A stretch of 64,000 bases of DNA from contig NZ_SLWN01000007.1 in assembly GCF_004342025.1 (NCBI RefSeq), positions 463,709-527,708 on the forward strand, given 5' to 3'. This DNA is from Kribbella steppae. Lineage in GTDB: Bacteria > Actinomycetota > Actinomycetes > Propionibacteriales > Kribbellaceae. The notes beneath the pieces are model-generated. The model ran no database searches, was not told the DNA's origin, and worked only from the letters and a program-made list of their open reading frames with translations. This document shows, piece by piece, positions 25,288-33,797 of this stretch. The number at the start of each line of letters is the position of its first letter. Positions within the stretch are counted from its first letter, which is position 1. Position numbers and translations under genes: made by a program.

Positions 25288-26579
25288 CACCGCGTCGCCT
25301 TGACGTACTGGGTGTCCAGGAACTTCGCGACGTCGGTTGCGGACTTCCGGCCACTGATCAGGTCTGCCGCGGCCGCGAAGACCTGGTCCGGCATCCCAGG
25401 CGGCAGGGCGCCGTCGCCGGTCTCGACCGTGAACGCGTTCACCACGCCACCGCTGCGCACCGCGCGCTCGTATACGGCGACCGTCTGCTGGTACACCGGT
25501 CCCATGTCTGTCGGCGGCTGATAGCCCTTGATCGCGATGATCGAACCGTCCGCCTTGACGCCGGCATCGAGGTTCTCCTTGTCCTCCATGAAGGCGAGCG
25601 CCCACTTCTTCGCCTTGTCTACGTCCGGCGCCTCAGTGCTGACGCTCATCCCGCCGCCGGTGTACGCCGGGACGACCCCCTCACCGCCGGCGGTCGGCCA
25701 CGGGAACACCCCGACCTCGAAGCCGGGCTTCTTCTGGTCTGCCGAGGCGGCGAACCACGAGCCCATCGGGTACATCGCACCCTTGCCATCGCGGAACGCC
25801 TGCTCGGTGTCGGCATAGGACCGGCTCAGCCCGGCCTTGTCGATGTAGCCACGACGAGCCAGATCGGCGACCTTGTCCGCCGCGGCGACGAACGCCGGAT
25901 CGGCGAAGGTCAACTGACCCGCCGCACGTTTCGACAACCAGTCGGGATGCCTGCGATAGAGGTCGGCGCCGACGGCCGCGATCCAGGGGTAGCCGGCGGC
26001 GAAGGTGTCCTTCCCCCCACCGCCTACCACGACCGGGTTGATGCCCGCCGCCTTGAGCTTCGCGCTGACGGTGAGGAGGTCCGGATAGGTCTTCGGCGGC
26101 GCCGGAATCCCGGCCTTGGCGAAGAGGCTCTTGTTGTAGTAAACGAGCGGCGTCGGCTGGGTGTTGTAAGGCAGCTGGTAGACCTTGCCGCCGATCGGGT
26201 TGGACTCGGGGAACTCGTAGTTCTTCAGCTCCTCCACCGTCCACGGTGCGAGCTGCCCCGACTGCGCGAACCCGTCTGGGTTCACAGCGATCATCACGTC
26301 CGGCAGCTGACCTGACGCCGACAACTGCTTGGCGTATGCCGTCCGGTCGGCGCTCGGCGCGACCAGCTTCTTGATCGAAACGCCCGGAACCTTCGCCGAG
26401 GCACGAGCGATCGCCGCATCCCAATACTTCGCATCCAGGTTCGGCGTCTCGAACGTCAAGAACGTCAACGTGACACTGTCGCCCTGGGCCCCGCCACGCC
26501 CGGCGTTGTCACCACCGACCGTGCAGCCCGTCACCGCGACCACCGCGGCGGCCGTGAGTACGGCAAGTCTCCTCAGCAT
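25287..26579 (-). CDS. Sugar ABC transporter substrate-binding lipoprotein
   Basis: A 430-residue extracellular solute-binding protein, family 1. It begins with a lipoprotein signal peptide and lipobox (LTAAAVVAVTGC, Cys19). The mature part shows the cluster 1 pattern: YYNKSLFAKAGIPAPPKTYPD near residue 150, and FRDGKGAMYPMGSWF near residue 265. It is the first gene of the operon, and a dyad upstream (26630-26642) may be the operator for the divergent ROK repressor. Confidence 0.93.
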   Translation of the reverse strand: MLRRLAVLTAAAVVAVTGCTVGGDNAGRGGAQGDSVTLTFLTFETPNLDAKYWDAAIARASAKVPGVSIKKLVAPSADRTAYAKQLSASGQLPDVMIAVNPDGFAQSGQLAPWTVEELKNYEFPESNPIGGKVYQLPYNTQPTPLVYYNKSLFAKAGIPAPPKTYPDLLTVSAKLKAAGINPVVVGGGGKDTFAAGYPWIAAVGADLYRRHPDWLSKRAAGQLTFADPAFVAAADKVADLARRGYIDKAGLSRSYADTEQAFRDGKGAMYPMGSWFAASADQKKPGFEVGVFPWPTAGGEGVVPAYTGGGMSVSTEAPDVDKAKKWALAFMEDKENLDAGVKADGSIIAIKGYQPPTDMGPVYQQTVAVYERAVRSGGVVNAFTVETGDGALPPGMPDQVFAAAADLISGRKSATDVAKFLDTQYVKATR

Positions 26580-26629
26580 GGCTCAGCTCCTCGCTGTGCG
26601 ACCAGGCCTGCAGCTAATTTTTCAGGCCG

Positions 26630-26642
26630 CCTATAAAATAGG
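26630..26642. promoter_or_regulatory. CCTAT-AAA-ATAGG dyad between binding-protein and ROK genes
   Basis: A 13-base inverted repeat with five-base arms lies 51-63 bp upstream of the binding-protein start, in an AT-rich patch unusual for this window (CTAATTTTTCAGG next to CTATAAAATAGG). AT-rich dyads of this kind suit ROK-type repressors. The surrounding patch probably also holds the promoter, but no clean -35/-10 pair was resolved. Confidence 0.45.
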
Positions 26643-26810
26643 TTTCGCCAACTGAAGCACCGCGGCTCGGGTCCGGTCAAGACTCTGAGCCGGGCGAATT
26701 GTCTACCCACCTAGGCGCTCGGCGGACCGCTTCGGAGGGCAGATGCAGGGATTTCATGAGATGGGGTGAATAATTGCCTCGAGACGGCAACGCGAACGGA
26801 AGGGAAAGCC

Positions 26811-27920
26811 ATGCCAGCAGTCAGCGGCAACGCCCAGGTGCTCCGTCGGCTCAACGGGGTCGCCGTGCTCCGGGCTCTCCACGGGGCCGAATCGATGACG
26901 TTCGCGGACCTGACGGCGTCCACGTCGCTGTCCCGCCCGACGGTCGAGGATGCGATGGCCGACCTGATCGAGGAGGGTCTCGCGGTCGAAATCTCCCCCG
27001 CCACGGACGGCCGACGGCCGGTCGGGCGCCCGGCCAAGCGGTACCAGTTCCGCACCGATGCCGGCTATGTGCTGGGTGCCGACATCAGCGTGCGCAGCAT
27101 CCGGGTACTGACGGCAGACCTGCGAGGCGCCCTGCTCGCCACATCCGAGACGACGATCGATCCAGGTCTGCCGGCCGCGGACCGGCTGGACGTAGCGCGT
27201 CGTGCCCTGAAGGACGCCCTGCTCGAGGCCGAGATCCGCAAGTCCGATCTGTGGACGATCGGCGTCGCCACCACCGGTGTCATCGACCCTGCAGGCCGCG
27301 TCACGAAAAGCACGAGACTCGCGGACTGGGCCGGCACCGATGTCGCGACGGCCCTTCGCGGCATCGGACGCGCTGACGTTGTCGTCGGCAACGATGCTCG
27401 GCTGGCGGCACTGGCCGAGCACTGGCTCGGGGCGGCGACTGATGTGTCCACCTTCGTCAACGTCCTGGCCGGGGCCACGACGGCCGCAGGTGTCGTCATC
27501 GACGGCGAGGTCTATCACGGCCGCCACGGTGCCTCCGGGGAGATCGGCGTACTCGCCGAGTCCGGGTGGCAGCAGGCCGTCGACGCTCTGGGCAACGAGG
27601 GCGGTGCAGAACTGTTCAGGAGGGCGGCCGAGGGTGACAGACGAGCCCTGGCCGCGACCCAAAACTTCACTCGCCACCTCGCTCCAGGCCTCGCTGCCCT
27701 GGTCCTCGCGTTCGACCCCGACTGCGTCGTCATCGCAGGCGAGCTGTCCGGCGTCGGCGAGACACTGACCGCACCGTTGGAGGCCCATCTCAAGTCCGTC
27801 TGCGTGTTCCCGCTCGAGGTGCGATCGTCCAAGCTCGGCCCCGAGGCCGCCGCCTTGGGCGCCGTCCGCCTAGCCCTCGACCGAGTCGAGTCCCGCCTCT
27901 TCAACCTCGACCGCCGGTAA
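26811..27920 (+). CDS. ROK family transcriptional repressor
   Basis: A 369-residue XylR/NagC-like protein. An N-terminal winged helix (FADLTASTSLSRPTVEDAMAD, about residues 32-55) is followed by a sugar-kinase-like ROK domain. The domain shows VLGADISVRSIRVL, GVATTGVIDPAGRV, VVVGNDARLAALAEHW, and GRHGASGEIG where the zinc-binding Cys cluster is absent. The ATG at 26811 has GGAAGGG upstream; a GTG 45 bases earlier is in frame but has no ribosome site. It is divergent from the ABC operon and is its probable sugar-responsive repressor. Confidence 0.9.
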   Translation: MPAVSGNAQVLRRLNGVAVLRALHGAESMTFADLTASTSLSRPTVEDAMADLIEEGLAVEISPATDGRRPVGRPAKRYQFRTDAGYVLGADISVRSIRVLTADLRGALLATSETTIDPGLPAADRLDVARRALKDALLEAEIRKSDLWTIGVATTGVIDPAGRVTKSTRLADWAGTDVATALRGIGRADVVVGNDARLAALAEHWLGAATDVSTFVNVLAGATTAAGVVIDGEVYHGRHGASGEIGVLAESGWQQAVDALGNEGGAELFRRAAEGDRRALAATQNFTRHLAPGLAALVLAFDPDCVVIAGELSGVGETLTAPLEAHLKSVCVFPLEVRSSKLGPEAAALGAVRLALDRVESRLFNLDRR

Positions 27921-28209
27921 GCGTCATTTCAGCTCGACATCAACGGGCCAGAGGGGCCTGGGCTGGAGCCGGGCCGTCGAGTCAAGCGACAACGGACCTC
28001 CGTCCTACCCGCCACCCCGCGGCCCACACCGTCATAGCTGTCGGCCCCGCTGGTTCCTCACCCTGCCACCGTCGATCTGCGATTGGCCAACGTACCGCCC
28101 GCTTGAAGGATCCGGTGATGCCTACCCGAACACTGGGTGACGACGCTGCGGCCGAAGAAAGTTTCCCCGTTGCCGAACCGATCTGGTCGCAAGGGGCGAC
28201 AGTGAGGGT
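27921..28209. other. Non-coding gap before the ECF sigma operon
   Basis: About 290 bp without a supported gene. It contains GC-rich local repeats (GGGCC/GGCCC) just after the ROK stop that may terminate transcription, and AT-richer sequence near 28155-28170. No clear ECF-type -35 (GGAAC) with a matching -10 was found. The short frames here lack ribosome sites and codon character. Confidence 0.4.
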
Positions 28210-28749
28210 ATGGCTGACTGTGATTCCACAGACGCCGACCTCATCAACTCGATGTCCGAGCACGACGAGGCCGCGCTTCGGCTGCTCTACGGCCGCCACG
28301 CCGCTTGGGTCTCCGCGCGGCTGAGGCGGCGGTGCGCTGACACCGACGTAGTCGCGGACGTCCTGCAAGACACCTTCGTCGCGGCTTGGAACGGCGCCGG
28401 CAAGTTCCGCGGCGATGGGGATGTCGCCGCCTGGTTGTGGGGGATAGCCATTCGTCGGCTGATCAGCCGCCTCCGGCTGGCCGACGGCCGTGCCGCGAAG
28501 GCCCCGACGTGGAAGCTGTACGACGCTGTCGATGTCTCCGCGGAGGAAACTGCGCTGCTCACTGTCGAGTACTCCGATCTGGGCACCGCGCTGGCACGGC
28601 TGTCGCCCGAGCTACGCGTGGTACTGCAGGCAACGGTGTTGGACGGTCTGACCACCCGGGAGGCGGCGCGGGCGCTCAACATTCCGCAAGGAACCGTCAA
28701 GACGCGGCTGGTACGAGCGCGCACGAGGCTGCGGGAGGAGCTCGCATGA
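28210..28749 (+). CDS. ECF RNA polymerase sigma factor
   Basis: A 179-residue sigma-70 family protein with region 2 at about residues 20-85 (ALRLLYGRHAAWVSARLRRR, then DVLQDTFVAAWNGAGKFRG, and WLWGIAIRRLISRLR) and region 4 at about residues 115-175 (ARLSPELRVVLQATVLDGLT, then IPQGTVKTRLVRARTRLREE). Its stop overlaps the start of the next gene as ATGA. The next gene has an HxxxCxxC motif typical of zinc anti-sigma factors, so the pair is a sigma/anti-sigma switch that probably controls the downstream ABC genes. Confidence 0.93.
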   Translation: MADCDSTDADLINSMSEHDEAALRLLYGRHAAWVSARLRRRCADTDVVADVLQDTFVAAWNGAGKFRGDGDVAAWLWGIAIRRLISRLRLADGRAAKAPTWKLYDAVDVSAEETALLTVEYSDLGTALARLSPELRVVLQATVLDGLTTREAARALNIPQGTVKTRLVRARTRLREELA

Positions 28750-29579
28750 CCCAGCGACCAAGGACCTGGCACGCCGACGAAGCAGAACTGCGAGCACTGG
28801 CAGACGGAGTCGCTGGACCAGCACTCGGCGCATCTGTCGAGTCCCACCTGATGCGGTGCGGAATCTGCCGTGCGCGGATGAACGACCTCGTTGACGGCGA
28901 CCTTTTGGACTCGGTGTGGACGGCGATCAGGGAGACCGTCGAAGCGCCTAAGCCGAGCGTGGTAGAGCGCCTACTACGGAGGTTTGGCGTCTCGGCCGAG
29001 TCCGGTCGCCTGCTGGTGGCGGTGCCTGCCATGCGGGGCGCATGGCTGATCGGCGCGACGGCGGCGCTGCTCTTCGCCGGCGGCGCCGCGCTGTTCGCCA
29101 GCGGTTTCGGGCTCGCCCTGTTCTTGCTGGTTGCTCCGCTGGTACCGGTGATGGGTGTGGCGGCCGCGTACGGCGGTGACGCGGACCCGTCCCACGAGCT
29201 GGTCGTGACGACGCCGTACTCGGCCGGTCGGCTGCTGTTGCTGCGGACCGCTGCAGTCCTGGCCACGTCACTCCCGGTCGCTGCGCTGGTCGGATTGGCA
29301 TTGCCGGGTCCGGCCTGGTTGGCGGTCGCCTGGCTGATCCCTGGCCTTGCGTTCGTGTCGTTGTCGTTGGCGGCGGCACCGTTCGTCGGTGCGACGTTCT
29401 CCAGTGGGGCGGTCGCGGCCACCTGGTCCGTCATCGCGATCGCGGTATCGAAGATCGGCGATCCGATGGATCTCGCCGGCCCAGCAGTTCAGGTCGGTTC
29501 GCTGGTGCTCTGCGCTGCCGCCGTCACGACCATACTCACGCACTTTCGGCTCTTCGATCTGCCAAGGGGGCAGACATGA
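28746..29579 (+). CDS. Membrane anti-sigma factor with ZAS-type motif
   Basis: A 277-residue protein. The first 50 residues carry a ZAS-like motif (VESHLMRCGICRARM, His and two Cys) that would bind the ECF factor. From about residue 95 there are six hydrophobic helices (AWLIGATAALLFAGGAALF, ALFLLVAPLVPVMGVAAAY, and others). The union of a sigma-binding head with six membrane helices is larger than usual anti-sigmas, so it may itself sense a membrane signal or act as a transporter subunit. It overlaps both neighbours by four bases. Confidence 0.82.
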   Translation: MTQRPRTWHADEAELRALADGVAGPALGASVESHLMRCGICRARMNDLVDGDLLDSVWTAIRETVEAPKPSVVERLLRRFGVSAESGRLLVAVPAMRGAWLIGATAALLFAGGAALFASGFGLALFLLVAPLVPVMGVAAAYGGDADPSHELVVTTPYSAGRLLLLRTAAVLATSLPVAALVGLALPGPAWLAVAWLIPGLAFVSLSLAAAPFVGATFSSGAVAATWSVIAIAVSKIGDPMDLAGPAVQVGSLVLCAAAVTTILTHFRLFDLPRGQT

Positions 29580-30445
29580 GTTCAGTCATTCTCACCGGAC
29601 TTGGCAAACGGTACGGACGTGCTCCGGCGCTGACGGGTGTTGATCTCCGGCTGTCGTCGGGCGTGACCGGGCTGCTCGGACCGAATGGGGCGGGCAAGAC
29701 CACGCTGCTACGGATCCTCGCGACCGCGCTTGCCGCGGATGAGGGACAGGTTCGGGTGCTCGGCCAGAATCCGGCCGACACCGCCGGGCGTCTCGCGATC
29801 CGGCGGCGGCTCGGCTACCTGCCGCAGGAGTCGGGCTTCCCGCGCGGCTTCACCGCATTCGGGTTCGTCGACTACATGGCCATTCTCAAGGAATGGGGCG
29901 ATCGCGCAGCCCGGCACGCCGAGGTACGGCGGGTCGTCGGTCTCGCCGATCTGTCGGCCGTCGCCACCAAACGGGTGCACGCGCTGTCGGGTGGGCAGCG
30001 CCGTCGCGTGCTGCTGGCCCAGGCGCTGATCGGCCAGCCGGATCTGCTGGTGCTCGACGAGCCGACCACCGGACTCGATCCCGCGCAGCGCGCCCGATTG
30101 CGCGACATCCTGTCGACGGCCGGGGAGACCGCCACCCTGGTGATCTCGACCCATCAAACCGAGGACGTTGCGGCCTTGTGCGAGCGGGTGATCGTGCTTG
30201 ACCGGGGCCGTGTGCATTTCGACGGCTCCGTCGAGGGCCTGATCAGCTCGGCCTCCGGACGGGTCTGGCTGGCAACCGACAGGCATCCGGACGCCCAGCA
30301 CGCATGGCGGATCGGAAGCGGTCGGTGGCGCAACGTCGGTGATCCACCGGCGGGATGCGAGGTGGTCGACCCGACGCTCGAGGACGCATACCTGCTGCTG
30401 GTCGGCGACCGTGCGCGGGCGACGGAGAAGGAGGCAGTCGCATGA
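29576..30445 (+). CDS. ABC transporter ATP-binding protein
   Basis: A 289-residue ATPase. Walker A is GLLGPNGAGKTTLLR near residue 32, the Q-loop is LGYLPQESGF, the signature HALSGGQRRRVLLAQAL is near residue 135, and Walker B is LLVLDEPTTGLDP. The H-loop is STHQTED. The C-terminal 60 residues form an extension typical of export or resistance ATPases. It overlaps the anti-sigma gene upstream and the membrane gene downstream, forming one operon under likely control of the ECF factor. Confidence 0.94.
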   Translation: MSSVILTGLGKRYGRAPALTGVDLRLSSGVTGLLGPNGAGKTTLLRILATALAADEGQVRVLGQNPADTAGRLAIRRRLGYLPQESGFPRGFTAFGFVDYMAILKEWGDRAARHAEVRRVVGLADLSAVATKRVHALSGGQRRRVLLAQALIGQPDLLVLDEPTTGLDPAQRARLRDILSTAGETATLVISTHQTEDVAALCERVIVLDRGRVHFDGSVEGLISSASGRVWLATDRHPDAQHAWRIGSGRWRNVGDPPAGCEVVDPTLEDAYLLLVGDRARATEKEAVA

Positions 30446-31299
30446 GCTCCACGATGGTTCCGCTGACCACCGAGCCGGCCGCGCCGCCGAGGTCAACCCT
30501 GGCGGCCCTTGCGCGTGCCGACGCCCGCCGGTTTGCCCGGCACCCACTGTTTCTGTTCGGTGTCGCGGTGTGCCTTCTCCTTCTGGCATCCGTCGCCATC
30601 GGTGGCGATCCGGCGCCGCTCGAGAGCACTGTCGCGCCCGCGTTCTTCCTCGGAGTGTTCGGGTTCGTCGTAGCCCATCGGCTGACGACTTCCCTGCGTC
30701 GCACCCCTGACCTCGCCGAGATTGCGCCGGTCGACGAGCGCAGACGCACTATCTCGCTCTGCCTGGCCTGCCTGGTGCCAACGGGTGTTGCAGTGGCGAT
30801 GATGGCGGGGTCGCTCGTCGCCGCCGCCGTCTGGCCGCCGGTCGCGATCCCGGCAGGAGACCCGGTGTCGTGGTTCGGTCACGAGCCGGCAGTCGACATC
30901 TTGGCCGCACTTGTGGAGGGCGGCCCGGTGGCCGCGCTAGGCGGATCGCTGCTCGGTGTGGCCGTGGCCCGGTGGGCGCCGTTCCGCGGTTCTGCGCTGC
31001 TCGCGCTTGTGGTGCTCGTGGTGGGTACCGCAGTGGCCGATGGGTGGACCTCCGGCTGGGCAGCCATCGCGCCCTACCAGGTCTTCAGTGACTCATTGGT
31101 CGTCGACGGACAGCTACGGTCTTCCTGGTTGGCGGAGTGGCTATCACCTCGCTGGCACCTGGCGTATTCCCTGTGCCTCTGCGGCCTCGCGGTCGTCGCG
31201 GCGCTGCTGCGGGACGGTACCGGTCGGCGGCAACTGCTTGCTGTCTCGGCCGCGCTCACAGTCGCGGCGGCCGGCGCGCTGTTGCTCGCTGTCCGATGA
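30442..31299 (+). CDS. ABC-2-like multi-spanning membrane protein
   Basis: A 285-residue hydrophobic protein with six predicted helices, including PLFLFGVAVCLLLLASVAIG at about residues 35-54 and FFLGVFGFVVAHRL near residue 70. No specific family was recognised, but position and topology fit the permease of the preceding ATPase. The ATG overlaps the ATPase stop (ATGA). A longer in-frame start inside the ATPase gene is not credible. Confidence 0.75.
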   Translation: MSSTMVPLTTEPAAPPRSTLAALARADARRFARHPLFLFGVAVCLLLLASVAIGGDPAPLESTVAPAFFLGVFGFVVAHRLTTSLRRTPDLAEIAPVDERRRTISLCLACLVPTGVAVAMMAGSLVAAAVWPPVAIPAGDPVSWFGHEPAVDILAALVEGGPVAALGGSLLGVAVARWAPFRGSALLALVVLVVGTAVADGWTSGWAAIAPYQVFSDSLVVDGQLRSSWLAEWLSPRWHLAYSLCLCGLAVVAALLRDGTGRRQLLAVSAALTVAAAGALLLAVR

Positions 31300-31985
31300 C
31301 CAGCTTGGTACGACGGCACGCAACCACGCTGCCCCGTGTGTTGCTGCAGACGCCCTGGCCGATGGTTCTGCTCGCCGTGATGTCGGCCGGATTGGTGGCC
31401 CTGCTGTCGATAGCACGTCCGTCGAGCGCCGTTCCGCTCTTCGTGGTTCATCTGGCGGCAGTGGCGCTCGCCTCGGGAGCGGCGTACCTGCTTGACGACG
31501 CTGCGATCGCGGTCACGGCCGCCACGCCTCAGAGGCTCTGGCGCCGACGGGCGCCCACCCTGTTTGCCGGACTGGCAGTGGTCGGAGCGGCTTGGACGGT
31601 CATTGTCGTACTGCTGAACCAGCAGTCTCCGACACCATCAACCTCGGCCCTCACGATCGAGGTCGCGGCGCTGGTCTCGGTGGCCGTGGCGGCGGCCGCC
31701 GTGGCTGCCCGCAGGGGTGAGCCGGAGCCGGGGAATCTGGTGGCGCCTGCGATCGTGCTGCTGGGGGTCGGCGCACTGATCGCTCAACCAGCGCTGAATA
31801 TCACACTGTTCATGAGTGGCCCGGGCGATCCCCACCGCCGGGTGTGGTGGGTCGGCATCGCGGTCGCCGCGACGATCGTGCTGCTCATCGCGTCGCGTGA
31901 TCCGGCAACTCGGCCGAGCCGGCGGCCGGCCGACCCGCGTGGACTGTCAAAACGGCCCTCGGACCGGCGGGACCCACTTGGATAA
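31296..31985 (+). CDS. Multi-spanning membrane protein, probable second transporter subunit
   Basis: A 229-residue protein with about six hydrophobic segments, for example WPMVLLAVMSAGLVALLSI near residue 22 and TLFAGLAVVGAAWTVIVVLL near residue 85, and a basic, Pro/Arg-rich C-terminus. Its ATG overlaps the preceding stop (ATGA), so it is the last gene of the sigma-ABC operon. No family was recognised. Its last codons are overlapped by a small leftward ORF. Confidence 0.7.
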   Translation: MTSLVRRHATTLPRVLLQTPWPMVLLAVMSAGLVALLSIARPSSAVPLFVVHLAAVALASGAAYLLDDAAIAVTAATPQRLWRRRAPTLFAGLAVVGAAWTVIVVLLNQQSPTPSTSALTIEVAALVSVAVAAAAVAARRGEPEPGNLVAPAIVLLGVGALIAQPALNITLFMSGPGDPHRRVWWVGIAVAATIVLLIASRDPATRPSRRPADPRGLSKRPSDRRDPLG

Positions 31986-32048
31986 CGATCGAGCCTTGCT
32001 GACGTCGGCCCCACGCACCATGACCGCCTCGATGGGGACCTCGTCCAT
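31947..32048 (-). CDS. Possible 33-residue ORF or N-terminal gene remnant
   Basis: On the minus strand an ATG at 32048 is preceded by GGGAG seven bases upstream and opens a frame reading MDEVPIEAVMVRGADVSKA, ending at TGA 31947-31949. The composition is protein-like, unlike random GC-rich frames. A perfect 12-bp palindrome of TetR-operator type lies 47 bp upstream. I think it is the start of a gene whose remainder was deleted, overlapping the 3' end of the previous membrane gene. A genuine small protein is possible. Confidence 0.35.
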   Translation of the reverse strand: MDEVPIEAVMVRGADVSKARSLSKWVPPVRGPF

Positions 32049-32094
32049 GACGAAACTCCCAGGTCACAGGAGCGCCCACGCCAGCGCCTCAAGA

Positions 32095-32106
32095 TAACGA
32101 TCGTTA
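32095..32106. promoter_or_regulatory. Perfect TAACGATCGTTA palindrome (TetR-type operator)
   Basis: A 12-base perfect palindrome of the AACG-N2-CGTT class used by many actinobacterial TetR regulators. It lies 47 bp upstream of the small leftward ORF and 47 bp upstream of the integrase fragment. No TetR gene is adjacent, so the cognate regulator must lie elsewhere or be lost. Confidence 0.5.
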
Positions 32107-32152
32107 GTCGCCGAACGTGGCGCCTGCGGGACGGGTGCGGGAGACTGCCTCG

Positions 32153-32330
32153 ATGGCTCCTCTGGCCCTAAGTGACGTCGGCCCGTTGACCTGTCGTAGC
32201 TACGGCTTCGACCTGTTGCGGTGGTTCCGCCAGCTGTGGGAACTGAGGGTCGGTTGGGACCAGGCGACGTCCTCCCAGGTCGCCGTCCTGGTCGGCTGGA
32301 TGCGGTCGTCGCCGAATCCTCCAGAACTGC
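32153..32330 (+). pseudogene. N-terminal fragment of a site-specific integrase
   Basis: The frame reads GPLTCRSYGFDLLRWFRQLW followed by VGWDQATSSQVAVLVGWM. This is the SAM-like core-binding region that opens tyrosine recombinases of actinobacterial mobile elements (SYAYDLLRWxRFLW, then WDxATRxxARDFxxWL). Similarity stops by about residue 60 of the frame and no catalytic domain (R-H-R-Y) follows, so this is a truncated remnant. It marks former insertion of a mobile element in this decayed stretch. Confidence 0.55.
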
Positions 32331-32462
32331 AGGCCACTGGGGCGGGGTTAGCCTCCGACAAGCGAGCCTTTCACCGAGCCACTTGTCTGAGACGGTGCTG
32401 GCTGGCCGTGGGCCAAGGACATCTCGCGGCCGTCCGGCGGGTCGTGTCCAGTTTGGGAACGC

Positions 32463-32990
32463 CTATCGGGCGCTGCGTACGGATAGCGGATCGGTTAAGA
32501 GGTCCAAATGGCCGACATGGCATGCGGTCTCTTCCAGCATGTGCACCATCACCCAGCGAAGCGTCACGGGACCCTTGCCGAATGATGGCCGGGGCGCGGC
32601 CGTGTCGAGGCTAGGAAGTTGACTTGCGACGCCGCGGCTGCGCGAGCACGCGGCACGGTAGAGCTCGACGATCTCCCCGACGGTGTCGTCGGCCGCGGAC
32701 TTGAGGTCCCACTCCGGCTGCGTGTCGAACGGCGCGGACGCCCAGGGCTCAGGCAGATCACCGCCGCCGACGCGCGCGATGAACCAGTGGTCCTCCATGT
32801 GCGCGAGATGCTTCACCACAGCGCCTGGTGTCAGATTGGTTGCCGGCAGGGACTTGGTTCGGGCCTGCTCGTCCGTCAGCCTCCCGAATCGGGTGAGCAC
32901 CCGATGACGATACTGATCAAGAAACTGGCTGAGGGTGGTTCGCTCGTCAGCGTCGAGGTCGGGGTAGAACTGTGCTTCGTCCACGGACAT
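32463..32990 (-). CDS. DinB family protein (DUF664)
   Basis: A 175-residue four-helix-bundle protein of the DinB/YfiT superfamily. Expected metal ligands are in HLAHMEDHWF near residue 60 and HMLEETACHVGHLDLL near residue 150. Members act as metal-dependent thiol transferases or have no known activity. TPGAVVKHLAHMEDHWF and WDLKSAADDTVGEIVELY are typical of the DUF664 subgroup. No operon partner is evident; it lies alone between a mobile-element remnant and non-coding sequence. Confidence 0.88.
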   Translation of the reverse strand: MSVDEAQFYPDLDADERTTLSQFLDQYRHRVLTRFGRLTDEQARTKSLPATNLTPGAVVKHLAHMEDHWFIARVGGGDLPEPWASAPFDTQPEWDLKSAADDTVGEIVELYRAACSRSRGVASQLPSLDTAAPRPSFGKGPVTLRWVMVHMLEETACHVGHLDLLTDPLSVRSAR

Positions 32991-33747
32991 CTAGGCGTTG
33001 ATCCTTCCGTGATGGTTCTGGGTGGCAGCGCCGGGAATTGGACGCGGTTGGTCTTAACGTATGGCAGGCCGAGCTCGGCGTTCGTTGCCAGGCCGCTCGC
33101 CAACTGACCCGAAGGCATCCCAGCGGAACGATTTACCCGTCTGTCCGGCGGTGGATCCTCTTGCGGGCAGCTGTTGATCATGGAGTGCCACGGCAACGTC
33201 CGCGAGTACAACGTGGCATGAGGACTGATCATGAACGGTCTCGACCCCGACGACAACGACGCCGACCGGATCAACGGCATCCTCAGTCGCTGTCTCGTCT
33301 CGGCAGCGCCGCCGAGGGAAGCACCGCGCCCCTTGATTAGTGCAGAGAATCTTCGCGCCGACCTTGATGTCCTTCGCCCAGAACGGCGGCAGCAGCCTGT
33401 TGACCGGACTAAGCGCTGAGTCTCCGGGTGGGATCGCCGCCGCCGACGGGTCGGATGCAGACACCGGCTTGCCGGAGCAACGATGGGAGTCTCGATGCCA
33501 TCAGCGCAGGTGAGGGTGAGCTGGTACGGATTCGCCTGTCATCACGGGGAGGGCTTGAGGGTCGCCGCTCGACGGTCGGCTTGCCCCACGCGCCGCTCTG
33601 GAGGTCAGAGCGTCTTCAGGAGGTCCAGCGTCTTCGTCCAGCCCTGCAGGAGAGCTGCTTCGTTGGCTGGTCTGGTACCGCCCAGGGCCAGCGGTCGCTG
33701 GACCACCGGGTGGAGAACGCTCGTTCCGTGGGGTGTGTAGGGCGGGC
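32991..33747. other. Decayed non-coding stretch
   Basis: About 750 bp with only short overlapping frames on both strands. None has a good ribosome site with protein-like composition, although a leftward piece near 33055-33280 and a rightward 62-codon frame at 33231-33419 (MNGLDPDDNDADRINGILSR) look slightly protein-like. Together with the integrase fragment to the left, this suggests degraded genes rather than a functional region. Confidence 0.4.
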
Positions 33748-33777
33748 CAGAACCGGCCGCCGAGACGGCCGGTTCTG
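33748..33777 (-). terminator. Terminator hairpin after the small secreted protein
   Basis: A perfect inverted repeat with 12-base arms CAGAACCGGCCG/CGGCCGGTTCTG and a six-base loop starts 21 bases beyond the stop of the leftward secreted-protein gene. It is a strong intrinsic-type hairpin without a U-tract. Confidence 0.72.
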
Positions 33778-33797
33778 TCGGTCCCTGTGGGTGTGGA

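Noticed and set aside
33010..33055. A tRNA 3'-end-like stretch (minus strand CCAATTCCCGGCGCTGCCACC) near the integrase remnant, considered as an attachment site.
   Set aside because: No acceptor partner or T-stem pairing could be made and no second copy was found.
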